A stretch of 64,000 nt of DNA from Carnobacterium maltaromaticum DSM 20342. Its GTDB lineage: Bacteria; Bacillota; Bacilli; Lactobacillales; Carnobacteriaceae. Position 1 is the first letter of the stretch. Every line of letters begins with the position of its first letter. A program made the translations under genes and the position numbers. The notes under the pieces were generated by a model. The model ran no database searches and was not told the origin of the DNA. It saw nothing but the letters and a program-made list of their open reading frames with translations. Positions 8,204-17,548 of this stretch are shown in pieces. The stretch covers positions 1,426,001 through 1,490,000 of the forward strand of contig NZ_JQMX01000001.1 of NCBI RefSeq assembly GCF_000744945.1, written 5' to 3'.

Positions 8204-10627
8204 TTATTTTTTCTTCTTCTTCTTTTTGGCTACTGCTGAATAAAACGGGTTCTTCCCTTTGGCAGCTGTTTTTTTACCTTTTCCAGCATTTGTTTTACTA
8301 GCTAAATCAACTTTTAATTTGCCTTTTTTCTTATGAGTTTTTTTAGGTTCACTCTCTGTTTTCTTACCAGAGCGGGTTGATGTTGCACCACGTCGACGTT
8401 CTTCGGGCTTGCCTCGGCCTTTTTTAGTTCTTTCAATAACTGGAACTTTTGGTGCATTTGGATCAGGAATTAATTCAAAATCAATTTCCCGCGTTTCCAC
8501 ATCTGCTTTAGTCACCTTAATTTTAACTGGTTGGCCAATACGGTAACTTACACCCGTACGTTCTCCAACTAACATTAAATGATTTTCAATAAAGGTAAAG
8601 TAATCTTCTTTCATATTTGAAATATGAATTAAACCTTCAATTGTATTAGGTAATTCAACAAAAATACCAAATTTAGTCACTGAACTAATAACGCCATCAA
8701 ATATTTCACCAATTTTATCCGACATATATTCAGTTTTCTTAAGAGAATCTGTTTCACGTTCAGCATCAACTGCTCGGCGTTCCATTTTAGAACTTTGCTC
8801 TGCAATTTCTGGCAATAAGCCTGCCCATTTAGCTTTTTCTTCGCTACCTATCCCTTTTGTCGCATAACTTCGAATTAAACGGTGTACAATCAAATCTGGA
8901 TAACGACGAATTGGTGAAGTAAAATGCGTATAAAATTCTGCTCCAAGACCAAAATGTCCTAAAGCTTCTGCATCATATTTGGCTTGTTTCATACTTCTTA
9001 ACAACATCGTTGAAATAACAGCTTCTTCAGGCTCTCCACTAACTCCACGTAGAACTTTTTGAAGTTGTTTAGGTGAAACTTCACCACTAGTGCCTTTCAT
9101 TAATATTCCAAAGGCTGTCACGAACTCCATAAAGCGTTGCATTCTGTCGCTATCTGGCTGCTCATGAACACGATAGATAAATGGTACATCTAGTTTAAAG
9201 TAATGCTCAGCAACTGTTTCATTCGCCGAAAGCATAAAGGATTCAATTAAGCGCTCACCAATTCCTCGATGACGCATCACGATTTCTTCTGGATGTCCTT
9301 CGTTATTCACAATAATTTGTGCTTCTGGTGCCTCAAAATCAATGGCTCCCCTTGCTTGACGCTTATTCACTAAGAGTTCATGTAATTCTCCCATTAATTC
9401 AAACATCGGGACAAATTCTTGATACTCTGCACGAACTTCAGGATCTTTTTCCATCAAAATTTGATTTATGGCTGTATATGTCATTCGTTTTGAAGAATGA
9501 ATTACACTTGGGAAAATATCATGGTTGACCACTTCTCCCGCTGAGTTAATTTCCATTTCACAACTCATTGTCAAACGATCTTCGTTTGGATTTAAAGAAC
9601 ACAGACCATTTGATAAACGATGAGGCAACATTGGAATAACTCTATCCGTTAAATAAACACTAGTTGCTCGTTCAAAAGCCTCTCCATCCAAGGCACTATC
9701 TTCCGTTACATAATAAGATACATCCGCAATATGAACACCTAAATGATAGTTACCATTGTCCAATTTGCGAACAGTAACAGCATCATCTAAATCTTTTGCA
9801 TCTTCTCCATCAATAGTCACAATCATTTCATTGGTTAAATCTCGACGATTTTCCCGGTCCTGATCTGAAATAGTTTCTGGAACTGCATCGGCTTCTGCTA
9901 AAACTGCCTCTGGAAATTCAATTGGAATCCCGTGCTTGTAAACAATCGCTAAAATATCTACTCCTGGATCATTTTTATGTCCAATTGTTTGGCTGACGAT
10001 TCCTTGCATGCTTTTCGGAAAAGCTAAATCTGGATAATAGGTGATTTCTACTAATACAATAGCGCCATCAACTGGCTTAATCCCTTTTGCTTCGATAAAA
10101 ACGCGCATATCATTAATTTTTTTATCTTGTGGTAGAACGTATCCATATAAATCAGTTTCAGCAATTCCTGCTTCATCGTAAGCATAAAATTCACCAACAA
10201 GCTGATGGAATTTCCGCTCAACAATTGTTTCGACAACGCCTTCAGCCCCTTTATCATTCCAAGGTTCTGGTACACGAGTAATATCAACAGTCACCACATC
10301 TCCATCTAAAGCAAAATTAGTATGCCCTTGTGGAATATACACATCATCTTCTTCATCTTCAATAGAGACAAATCCGAAGCCGCGATCATTAGCTCTAAAG
10401 ATTCCCGTTAAAACAGGTTTCTTAGTTGGCAATTTAAAATGCCCTTTTTTATTTAATTTAAGACTACCTTTACGCTCCATTTCAGCAAGAGCACTTACTA
10501 ACATCTTAAAATCAGCGGCACTCGTTAAGCCCATGCCTTCACTGATATCTTTGACAGCAAATGATTTCTTCGTGCTGCCTTCAAGGTAAGCAATAATTGC
10601 TTCCTTCGTTGTTTTTTTTATTGTCAT
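8204..10627 (-). CDS. rnr: Ribonuclease R
   Basis: 807 residues, the usual size. It is a 3'-to-5' exoribonuclease that degrades structured RNA. The order is an N-terminal winged helix (residues 1-65), two cold-shock/OB domains, the RNB catalytic domain (EDAKDLDDAVTV with the metal-binding Asp cluster at about 275-285, then GVHIADVSYYV), an S1 domain (about 640-720, DGVISSVTKFGIFVELPN) and a very basic tail ending KKKKKKK. GAGGGATAAAAT precedes the ATG. The gene starts 3 bp after the esterase stop codon, so they are translationally coupled. Confidence 0.97.
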   Translation of the reverse strand: MTIKKTTKEAIIAYLEGSTKKSFAVKDISEGMGLTSAADFKMLVSALAEMERKGSLKLNKKGHFKLPTKKPVLTGIFRANDRGFGFVSIEDEEDDVYIPQGHTNFALDGDVVTVDITRVPEPWNDKGAEGVVETIVERKFHQLVGEFYAYDEAGIAETDLYGYVLPQDKKINDMRVFIEAKGIKPVDGAIVLVEITYYPDLAFPKSMQGIVSQTIGHKNDPGVDILAIVYKHGIPIEFPEAVLAEADAVPETISDQDRENRRDLTNEMIVTIDGEDAKDLDDAVTVRKLDNGNYHLGVHIADVSYYVTEDSALDGEAFERATSVYLTDRVIPMLPHRLSNGLCSLNPNEDRLTMSCEMEINSAGEVVNHDIFPSVIHSSKRMTYTAINQILMEKDPEVRAEYQEFVPMFELMGELHELLVNKRQARGAIDFEAPEAQIIVNNEGHPEEIVMRHRGIGERLIESFMLSANETVAEHYFKLDVPFIYRVHEQPDSDRMQRFMEFVTAFGILMKGTSGEVSPKQLQKVLRGVSGEPEEAVISTMLLRSMKQAKYDAEALGHFGLGAEFYTHFTSPIRRYPDLIVHRLIRSYATKGIGSEEKAKWAGLLPEIAEQSSKMERRAVDAERETDSLKKTEYMSDKIGEIFDGVISSVTKFGIFVELPNTIEGLIHISNMKEDYFTFIENHLMLVGERTGVSYRIGQPVKIKVTKADVETREIDFELIPDPNAPKVPVIERTKKGRGKPEERRRGATSTRSGKKTESEPKKTHKKKGKLKVDLASKTNAGKGKKTAAKGKNPFYSAVAKKKKKKK

Positions 10628-10630
10628 ATT

Positions 10631-11386
10631 TTATCCCTCATTCCAGTGTAACTGATTTAGGAAATCTAACACATCATTTTCTAATGCATGATGGTCTCTT
10701 CCTACTGTTATCACATGGCTACTCTCTTCATACCAATGAAATGAAACAGCAGCTTGTACTAGTGCTTTTTTCAGTTCATAGGCTGATTGTGAATCAATTA
10801 ATTCATCTTGCCCAGCTTGGGCAATAAAAAACGGTTTTGTAATTTCTGGAATTTTCATTTGAATCGGTGGCAAATAATTGCCAATTTCCAGTAATTGCTG
10901 TTGAACTTCTATTTTTATTTTTGGTAAACTTTCGGCTATTTTAGTAGGTTCAATCCCAGCAATCTTTTGAACAGTTGCAACATACCTTAAAAAGCTATCT
11001 ACAACATGATTATTTTCATTTAAAAATAACGGCGAGCATAATGTACCTGCTGCCAATAAACCTTCTTCTTCCAGTGCTTTTGTAGCAAATATACCACCTA
11101 ATGATAAACCAAAAACAGCAATTTCTTGATAGCCTTTTTCTCTTAAGAAAGCTAGTGCATTTTGAGTATCCAACCACCAATCAGCTGGCGTTGCTGCTAA
11201 TATATCTGTTGGATCCAATGTACCATGACCTTTAAAGTGGGGAGCATACACCGTATATCCCTCTTTTTCTAATGCTCTTCCTAACATTCTCATATCATTG
11301 GAGCTGCCTGTATAAGCATGTAATAACAGGATTGCTCTTGGCCCGTTCTCAAAGAAAAAAGGTTCTGGTAAAGCTATTTTTTTCAT
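10631..11386 (-). CDS. est: Carboxylesterase, alpha/beta-hydrolase (Est/YvaK type)
   Basis: 251 residues. The nucleophile elbow GLSLGG lies at about residues 93-98, HAYTG forms the oxyanion region and SHVITV near the C-terminus carries the catalytic His. The acidic residue is probably in AGQDELID. The family hydrolyses short-chain monoacyl esters. The gene lies between secG and rnr, as in many Firmicutes. AAGGAGGATAAACTTA precedes the ATG. Its role in this operon is unknown in general, despite the conserved order. Confidence 0.9.
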   Translation of the reverse strand: MKKIALPEPFFFENGPRAILLLHAYTGSSNDMRMLGRALEKEGYTVYAPHFKGHGTLDPTDILAATPADWWLDTQNALAFLREKGYQEIAVFGLSLGGIFATKALEEEGLLAAGTLCSPLFLNENNHVVDSFLRYVATVQKIAGIEPTKIAESLPKIKIEVQQQLLEIGNYLPPIQMKIPEITKPFFIAQAGQDELIDSQSAYELKKALVQAAVSFHWYEESSHVITVGRDHHALENDVLDFLNQLHWNEG

Positions 11387-11590
11387 TAAGTTTATCCTCC
11401 TTATAAATAAAGGTATATTTTATAATCAAATCACTTGCTACATCTATTTTACTGTATTTTACTTAGAAAGAAAACCGAATAGAGTTAACTTTGATTAATA
11501 ACTATTCGTTTGAATGAAGCAAGAAAATTTTTTTCTTAGCTATTTTTATAAAGTTTGAACAATTTCATCTCTTACATGTTCAAAAAAAGC

Positions 11591-11620
11591 AAAAACCACC
11601 TGTTTTACAAACAGGTGGTT
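11591..11620 (-). terminator. Hairpin downstream of secG
   Basis: AAACCACCTGTTT and AAACAGGTGGTT form a strong stem. On the minus strand it ends in TTTTTGC followed by more T. It lies 19 bp after the secG stop codon and could attenuate read-through into est. Confidence 0.8.
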
Positions 11621-11638
11621 CACTACTAATCAGTTTAT

Positions 11639-11878
11639 TTAGCCTTGGGCTGTTACATAAGCAAGTACTAGTGCAATTACAAAAAATGCAATTCCTAATA
11701 TAACTGTTACACGTTGCAAAACTGCTTCAAATCCGCGAGCTTTTTGTTTACCGAATAATTGCTCCGCGCCACCTGTTAAGGCACTTGAGGCACTATTTGT
11801 CTTTGTAGGTTGCATGGTGATAACAATAATTAATAAAACCGAAATTACTAACATAGCAAGTAAAAGTGCATTATACAA
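11639..11878 (-). CDS. secG: Preprotein translocase subunit SecG
   Basis: 79 residues, two membrane segments (about 3-22 and 55-76) joined by a Gly/Ser-rich loop containing SSALTGGAEQLFGKQKARG, the diagnostic SecG motif. It is the small accessory subunit of the SecYEG channel. Translation appears to begin at a TTG (GGGAGGGCAATAAAT-TTG), since no suitable ATG exists. Downstream on the same strand come a terminator-like hairpin and then est-rnr-smpB. Confidence 0.95.
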   Translation of the reverse strand: MYNALLLAMLVISVLLIIVITMQPTKTNSASSALTGGAEQLFGKQKARGFEAVLQRVTVILGIAFFVIALVLAYVTAQG

Positions 11879-12036
11879 ATTTATTGCCCTCCCGTCTTAA
11901 CATTTCATATGCTATTTATTCTACCATAATTAAACTTAAAATACTAGAAAAACTTTTATCCCCTCAATCACTAAATGCCGCAATAAAAGTGAGCTAAATT
12001 CCTGTTAAATGAGCGATTTAAGAATGAAAATGTTTT

Positions 12037-12639
12037 TTAATAGACTTCGTAGCTTTGTCCAGTTTGTCCGCCTTTGACACTTTTAACAAAAGCATTTGCT
12101 ACTTTTCTTGCTGAGACAGGATTAAAACCAATAAAGAAGTCTTTATAATTTTCCCACGATTCTTCTAACACATTAGGACTAACTGTATTTATCCGAATTC
12201 CACGTGGCAGTTCCAAAGCAGCGGATTTAGCGAAAGCTTTTACCCCACCATTGGCTAAGGCAGCGGAAGCGCCCGCTAAAATAGGATCATCCATCATGAT
12301 TCCAGTTACTAATGTAAAACTGCCATGATCTTTCACATAGTTTGTTCCAATTAAAACAGTATTCACTTGACCTAAAAGCTTACTGTTAACACTGATTAAA
12401 TTATCTTGCGGTGTCATGTCTTTTAATGCTCCGAAATGAGCTTGGCCAGCTGTAATAATGACTGCGTCAACTTCTCCAACTATTTCAAATAATCGCGTAA
12501 TACTCTCGACTGAGGTGATATCGACTTTAACATCTCCGTGGGTACGTCCTGCAGTAATTATTTCATAGGAATCATTCAACGCATTTGAAACAGCAGAGCC
12601 AATAGTTCCGTTTCCTCCGATTATCAATGCTTTTTTCAT
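12037..12639 (-). CDS. Degenerate short-chain dehydrogenase (Lin1944-like)
   Basis: 200 residues. The nucleotide-binding motif GGNGTIGSAV is intact at residues 8-17 and an IITAGQAHFG stretch replaces the usual NNAG. The catalytic YxxxK has become NGGVK (about residues 151-155), so the active-site Tyr is missing. This fits the short Lin1944-like SDR subgroup, known to keep the Rossmann motif but lose the catalytic tetrad. It may bind NAD(P)H as a sensor or use other residues. It is monocistronic; no function can be assigned. Confidence 0.8.
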   Translation of the reverse strand: MKKALIIGGNGTIGSAVSNALNDSYEIITAGRTHGDVKVDITSVESITRLFEIVGEVDAVIITAGQAHFGALKDMTPQDNLISVNSKLLGQVNTVLIGTNYVKDHGSFTLVTGIMMDDPILAGASAALANGGVKAFAKSAALELPRGIRINTVSPNVLEESWENYKDFFIGFNPVSARKVANAFVKSVKGGQTGQSYEVY

Positions 12640-12744
12640 TTATTCTTCCCTCTTTCTTTTTGGCTGATTGTTTTTTATCAGCATACGCTTTTTTTTAAAC
12701 TGGTGCAACTTTTACCTATGTTTTTCTCACTTCTACTTGTTTGC

Positions 12745-12780
12745 AAAAAAATAGGGTAAGACAGCTGTCATACCCTATTT
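12745..12780 (-). terminator. Terminator of the serC-serA-DUF1015 operon
   Basis: AAAATAGGGTA and TACCCTATTTT pair perfectly around a small inner palindrome (GACAGCTGTC). A-rich sequence on the low-coordinate side gives the T run on the minus strand. It lies about 20 bp after the last stop codon. Confidence 0.88.
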
Positions 12781-12798
12781 TCAACTTCTATTTAATTA

Positions 12799-14046
12799 TT
12801 AATCAGAACTTTCTAAATCATGAACAAACAAACCACTTAATAGCTTAGGTTCAAACCAAGTTGATTTTGGCGGCATAATTTGCCCACTATCAGCAACCGT
12901 TAATAAATCTTCCATCGTTGTTGGATACATAGAAAAAGCCACTGTAAAAGCTCCACTATCAACTAGTTCTGCCAATTCTTTCAGACCACGAATTCCACCT
13001 ACAAAGTCAATTCGTTTATCTGTTCGAATGTCTTCAATACCAAAAATTGGTGTTAAGACTTGATCTTGTAAAATTGAAACATCTAGTCCAGCAACGGGGT
13101 CTGTAACGATTACTTCAGGCTTAGCTATTAACTGATACCATTCACCAGAGAAATACATGCCGATTGTTTTAGGCTCTTTTGGCTTATACGGCTCTAAACC
13201 TGCTTTTTCGAGTGTAAAACTCTTTTCTAACTGTGTGATAAAATCAGCTGAAAGAGGAACATTCACAACACGATTGTAATCTAAAATTTCCAATTGTTCT
13301 TTAGGAAATAAAACAGAAAGAAAGTAATTAAATTCAGCTGTTTCTGGTGCTTTAGGGAACTCAATTCGGCGTTTCAAACCAACTTTAACAGCTGATTCTG
13401 TGCGATGATGACCATCGGCAATATACAATGCTGCAACTTCTTGGTCAAATAGATTTTCTAAATGAGCCGTTACTTGACTGTCATCTATCATCCAAACTTT
13501 ATGTTCAACATCATAAAAACTAGTAAAATCATAAATTGGGGCGTTGTTTTTTGTCCAATCTGCAATCACTTGATTGACGGATTGATTTTCACGATAAGTT
13601 AAAAAGATTGGACTTGTATTCGCGTCACAAGCATCCACATGACGAATACGGTCTAACTCTTTTTCTTCACGTGTAAATTCATGTTTTTTTATTTTTTCAT
13701 CTAAATAATCATCAATTGCTGTACAAACAACTAAACCTGTTTGGCTTCTACCGTTCATGGTTAATTGATAAATATAAAATTTTTCTGTTGCATCTTTTAA
13801 TAACCACTGACGTTCCAGAAAGGCTTTAAGATTTTCAGCAGCTTTTTGATAAACAACATCCGCATAAGGAGATATATCTTTTGCCAAATCAATTTCAGCT
13901 TTATCAATGTGTAAAAAAGATTCTGGATTTTCATCTCCAATCACACGAGCTTCTGCAGAATTCATGACATCATAAGGTAATGAAGCTACTTTTTGTGCAT
14001 GTTCTGGTTGAGGACGAATCCCTTTAAATGCTTTAATTTTAACCAT
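12799..14046 (-). CDS. DUF1015 family protein of the serine operon
   Basis: 415 residues, the normal length for DUF1015. Visible conserved parts are an N-terminal KGIRPQPEHAQKVASLPYDVMN, YIADGHHRTESA in the middle and a C-terminal MPPKSTWFEPKLLSGLFVHDL. The HHR motif recalls ParB-like nucleotide-handling folds. The family often follows serA/serC, and here it starts 63 bp after serA in the same operon. A role in serine metabolism, such as a serine kinase-like activity, is inferred from context only. AAGGAGTTAATAGTAC precedes the ATG. Confidence 0.88.
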   Translation of the reverse strand: MVKIKAFKGIRPQPEHAQKVASLPYDVMNSAEARVIGDENPESFLHIDKAEIDLAKDISPYADVVYQKAAENLKAFLERQWLLKDATEKFYIYQLTMNGRSQTGLVVCTAIDDYLDEKIKKHEFTREEKELDRIRHVDACDANTSPIFLTYRENQSVNQVIADWTKNNAPIYDFTSFYDVEHKVWMIDDSQVTAHLENLFDQEVAALYIADGHHRTESAVKVGLKRRIEFPKAPETAEFNYFLSVLFPKEQLEILDYNRVVNVPLSADFITQLEKSFTLEKAGLEPYKPKEPKTIGMYFSGEWYQLIAKPEVIVTDPVAGLDVSILQDQVLTPIFGIEDIRTDKRIDFVGGIRGLKELAELVDSGAFTVAFSMYPTTMEDLLTVADSGQIMPPKSTWFEPKLLSGLFVHDLESSD

Positions 14047-14109
14047 GTACTATTAACTCCTTTGATCTATCTTAGTCTTAACTCATTATCTAGTATAACT
14101 TTTATTCCT

Positions 14110-15303
14110 TTAAAAGTGGACTGCTTGATTTTCAATAGTACGTACATGAATAATATCTTCAACACTGGTCAATTTAGCAACAATTTTTTCTAACTGCTCC
14201 TTAGAAGTATCTTCAATATCAATCAAGGTATAGGCATGGTTGCCTTTACTACGATTAATCATATCAACAATATTTATATTATGATTTGCTAGCTCGATTG
14301 TCATCGTACCTACCATACTTGGCACATTTCGATGAATCAATGCTAATCTGATTGGCGCTTGAAATTTCATATCCACAGTTGGGAAATTAACAGAACGTTT
14401 AATATTACCTGTTTCTAGATAATATTTTAATGTTCGGGCGGCCATTTTAGCACAATTAACTTCAGCTTCTTCAGTTGAAGCACCTAAATGTGGTAAAACA
14501 AGAACTTTTTCTTCCGCCAATAATTCCGGAGCTGCAAAATCAACAATATATTGCTTTAACCCACCTGCATTTAAAGACTTAAGAACAGCTTCGTTATCAA
14601 CCAAGCCACCACGCGCAAAGTTTAATAATACTGTTCCTTCTTTAACTAAAGCTAATTTTTCACTATTAATTAAATGCTTAGTTTGTGGCATTAAAGGAAT
14701 ATGAATCGTTAAATAATCACAAGTTGCTAAGACTTCTTCTAAAGTCAAGGCTCTTTTTACCCGACTAGAAATTGTCCAAGCTGTATCGACAGACACATAT
14801 GGATCGTATCCGACAACATCCATACCTAAGCGATAGGCATCATTAGCGACCATTGCACCAATCGCACCTAGTCCAATGACACCTAATTTTTTATCTTGCA
14901 GTTCAGTTCCAGCAAAGCGTTTTTTTTCAGCTTCTACTGTCTTTTCAACTGCAGGATCATTAGTTGGCAATGTTTTTGTCCAAGCTGCACCTTGTAAAAT
15001 AGGACGTGCTGCCATAAATAAACTAGCTAATACCAATTCTTTAACTGCATTCGCATTTGCTCCCGGTGTATTAAATACAACAACACCATTTTCGGTGCAC
15101 TCTTCTACAGGAATATTATTAACTCCTGCTCCAGCACGACCAATAGCTAGAACACTGTTTGGAATAAATGTTTCATGGAGATTTTGACTCCGGATTAAAA
15201 GGGCATCTGGCTCTTCAGTTTGATCGATTTGATAATCTGGACCATCAAATTTTTGTAGTCCTTCTTTAGCAATTGCGTTATATGTTTTTATTTGAAAAAC
15301 CAT
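14110..15303 (-). CDS. serA: D-3-phosphoglycerate dehydrogenase
   Basis: 397 residues from the ATG at 15303, which has GAGGGGG before it; the longer frame upstream overlaps serC and has no ribosome site. The enzyme makes 3-phosphohydroxypyruvate, the first step of serine synthesis. The NAD site is GVIGLGAIGAMVANDAYRLG, the catalytic Arg lies in FARGGLVDNEA, the Glu partner in APELLAEE and the His in LPHLGASTEEAE. A C-terminal ACT domain (about residues 322-395) suggests serine feedback control. The gene begins 1 bp after the serC stop codon. Confidence 0.95.
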   Translation of the reverse strand: MVFQIKTYNAIAKEGLQKFDGPDYQIDQTEEPDALLIRSQNLHETFIPNSVLAIGRAGAGVNNIPVEECTENGVVVFNTPGANANAVKELVLASLFMAARPILQGAAWTKTLPTNDPAVEKTVEAEKKRFAGTELQDKKLGVIGLGAIGAMVANDAYRLGMDVVGYDPYVSVDTAWTISSRVKRALTLEEVLATCDYLTIHIPLMPQTKHLINSEKLALVKEGTVLLNFARGGLVDNEAVLKSLNAGGLKQYIVDFAAPELLAEEKVLVLPHLGASTEEAEVNCAKMAARTLKYYLETGNIKRSVNFPTVDMKFQAPIRLALIHRNVPSMVGTMTIELANHNINIVDMINRSKGNHAYTLIDIEDTSKEQLEKIVAKLTSVEDIIHVRTIENQAVHF

Positions 15304-15304
15304 T

Positions 15305-16390
15305 TTATTTTTCCCCCTCATTTTCAGCAAATTTCTGCATAAATGCAACTAAGGCTGTTACGCCTTCAATTGGAAATGCGTTATAAAGACTAGCACGCAT
15401 ACCGCCCACAGAACGATGTCCTTTTAAATTGACAAAACCAGCTGCAGTCGCCTCTGATACAAACTTTTTATCCAACTCTGGATTTCCTGTTACAAAAGGA
15501 ATATTGGTTAAAGAGCGAGCTGCCTTTTCAACTGGTGAAGAGAATAAAGTTGATTCTTCCAAATAATCATATAATAATGCCGCTTTTTCACGATTAATCG
15601 CTTCAATGGCTGAAACGCCACCTAATTCTTTAATCCATTCAAAAACTAATTTAGCCACATAAATAGCAAATGTTGGTGGCGTGTTATACATAGAACCGTT
15701 TTTAGCTTGCAACTTATAATCTAGCATTGAAGGCAAGCCAGGGAGACTTTCAGCAATTAGATCTTCTCGAACAATCACAACTGTTAAGCCTGCTGGCCCA
15801 ATATTTTTTTGTGCACCTGCATAGATTAAACCAAAGTCTGCTACATTGTACTCGCTTGATAAAATATTTGAAGACATATCAGCTACAACCGGTACGCCAT
15901 TTGTAGTAGGTGCCGTAAAGTAACAAGTTCCTTCAATCGTATTGTTGGTTGTAATGTGTAAATAATCAATATCTGTTTCCACAGCAGGAATTTCTGGAAC
16001 GCTAGCATAATTTTTTTCTTTTGAACTAGCGATCACTTCCACTTGCATATCTTTCATTTTTTCGGCTTCTTCAATGGCTTTTTTTGACCATGAGCCAGTA
16101 TCAACAAAGGCAATTTTTTTATTTTTAGCTAAATTCATTGGAACCATACTAAATTGGAGGCTTGCGCCACCTTGTAAGAAGAGAACTTGATAGTTGGATG
16201 GAATGTTCATTAATTCTCTTAATAATGCCTCAGCATCATCCATGATCTGTTGAAACCACGAAGAGCGATGACTCAATTCCATTACTGACATTCCACTTCC
16301 ATTATATGAAAGTAATTCAGCTTGTACTTGTTCTAGGACAGGCACCGGTAATACGGCAGGACCTGCTGAAAAATTATACACTCGTTCCAC
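15305..16390 (-). CDS. serC: Phosphoserine aminotransferase
   Basis: 361 residues. It is a PLP enzyme that converts 3-phosphohydroxypyruvate and glutamate to phosphoserine. The N-terminus [12 protein letters not shown] is diagnostic, the PLP Lys is in [12 protein letters not shown] and the C-terminus carries [15 protein letters not shown] for substrate binding. Translation starts at a GTG with AGGGGAAG before it. It is first in serC-serA-DUF1015. No separate phosphoserine phosphatase (serB) is seen in the window. Confidence 0.96.
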   Translation of the reverse strand: MERVYNFSAGPAVLPVPVLEQVQAELLSYNGSGMSVMELSHRSSWFQQIMDDAEALLRELMNIPSNYQVLFLQGGASLQFSMVPMNLAKNKKIAFVDTGSWSKKAIEEAEKMKDMQVEVIASSKEKNYASVPEIPAVETDIDYLHITTNNTIEGTCYFTAPTTNGVPVVADMSSNILSSEYNVADFGLIYAGAQKNIGPAGLTVVIVREDLIAESLPGLPSMLDYKLQAKNGSMYNTPPTFAIYVAKLVFEWIKELGGVSAIEAINREKAALLYDYLEESTLFSSPVEKAARSLTNIPFVTGNPELDKKFVSEATAAGFVNLKGHRSVGGMRASLYNAFPIEGVTALVAFMQKFAENEGEK

Positions 16391-16417
16391 ACTATCTTCC
16401 CCTTTTAGTTCAATTTC

Positions 16418-16461
16418 TACATTCTCACCATTTTATAAGAAAGAATGTAGTTTTCATTATA
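16418..16461 (-). promoter_or_regulatory. serC promoter (extended -10) with a 5'-leader hairpin
   Basis: TGTTATAAT on the minus strand (16464-16456) is an extended -10 element. About seven bases downstream the transcript would begin next to CTACATTCT...AGAATGTAG (arms at 16418-16426 and 16442-16450). The hairpin could be an operator or an RNA stabiliser. No T-box or terminator pairing is seen. Confidence 0.55.
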
Positions 16462-16655
16462 ACAGAAAAAACGAATAAAAAAACTAAAAAAATAATATCT
16501 ATTCGCTTTTTTTGCATTTATTCTTAAAAAAATTTAACAAACAACAACAACGTTCTCTTTTTACAAATTCCATTTTTTTCTAAAAGAACTATTTACAACT
16601 TTATAAGCAAAGTGAAACGCTTTTTTTAATCAAATTCTAATCTCATTGAGTTTTG

Positions 16656-16688
16656 AAAAAAAACCTAGCTATAAGACTAGGTTTTTTT
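16656..16688. terminator. Terminator of the AIM24 gene
   Basis: AAACCTAG and CTAGGTTT flank an eight-base loop, with A-run and T-run on either side, 15 bp after the AIM24 stop codon on the minus strand. Confidence 0.8.
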
Positions 16689-16702
16689 CCTTCACAATTT
16701 TA

Positions 16703-17377
16703 TTATTTAGAAGACATGAAAGGTAAAATACTTTGTGCAAATCCACCTAATGTCATCGTTTGGACAGTTACTTTTCCAGGACCAGTTACCACAGTATCAA
16801 AGAAACCTTCTCCACCTAATAACTTATTTTTTAACCCTTTAACAGCTACAATTTCTAACTTACAAGTTTCATCCATTAAAGCAACTAAACCTGTATCACA
16901 AACTAGACGTTCGCCTGCAGCTAAGTCATACGTTTTTGTACTGCCATCAATTTCAAAAAAGACAGTTCCTGGACCTTGTAATTTCTGCATAATAAAGCCT
17001 TCTCCACCAAAGAAACCTGCTGTTCCCTTTTTTTGGAAAAATGTGCTTAGTTCTACACCTTCTGTTGCAGCTAAGAAAGCTGTTTTTTGCGCAATAACAC
17101 TTTCACCGGCTTGAAGTTCTTTAGCTATGATACAGCCTGGAAAGGAAGAAGCAAAAGCAATTGTTGCATTACTTTGAGCTTCATAACGACTTAGAAATAA
17201 ACTTTCGCCTGAAAAAGCTCTGCCTAACATTTTTTTCATCCCGCCACCAGAGGTTGTTTCAGTAGTAATTTCACCTAATGCCCAACTACGTCCACCATTT
17301 TCACTCACCATCGCTTCACCTTTTTCCAACTCACAAATAACTACTGGCAATGTATCGCCTTCAATTGAATACTTCAC
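16703..17377 (-). CDS. AIM24 / TIGR00266 family protein
   Basis: 224 residues, a single beta-rich AIM24 domain. Family signs are FLSRYEAQSNATIAFASSFPG, GTAGFFGGEGFIMQKLQGPGTVF and a C-terminal ITVQTMTLGGFAQSI-like stretch. Start is a GTG after GGGGGAGTAAAA. The bacterial proteins have no established activity; the yeast namesake supports mitochondrial inner-membrane organisation. It is monocistronic with its own terminator. Family assignment is firm and function is unknown. Confidence 0.85.
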   Translation of the reverse strand: MKYSIEGDTLPVVICELEKGEAMVSENGGRSWALGEITTETTSGGGMKKMLGRAFSGESLFLSRYEAQSNATIAFASSFPGCIIAKELQAGESVIAQKTAFLAATEGVELSTFFQKKGTAGFFGGEGFIMQKLQGPGTVFFEIDGSTKTYDLAAGERLVCDTGLVALMDETCKLEIVAVKGLKNKLLGGEGFFDTVVTGPGKVTVQTMTLGGFAQSILPFMSSK

Positions 17378-17548
17378 TTTTACTCCCCCTATTTATAAAC
17401 ATATGTAACGTTGTTTAATTATACTCTAATTTCATCAGCTTTTAAAGCTTTTTTGCATAAAACTTAATTTTTTGGCCCTCTAATGTGAATTAAAACACAA
17501 TAGGACCTCCTCCCCATTTATTTTAACTTCGTCATATTTTTATAAACC

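Noticed and set aside
8204..10627. Several short open frames on both strands across rnr
   Set aside because: All fall inside the conserved RNase R gene in other frames and have no independent support.
17460..17530. CCTCCTCCCC stretch upstream of the AIM24 gene as a third small RNA copy
   Set aside because: No paired stem around it, no CAACTCC segment, no terminator and no TTCATATTT-TATACT promoter.
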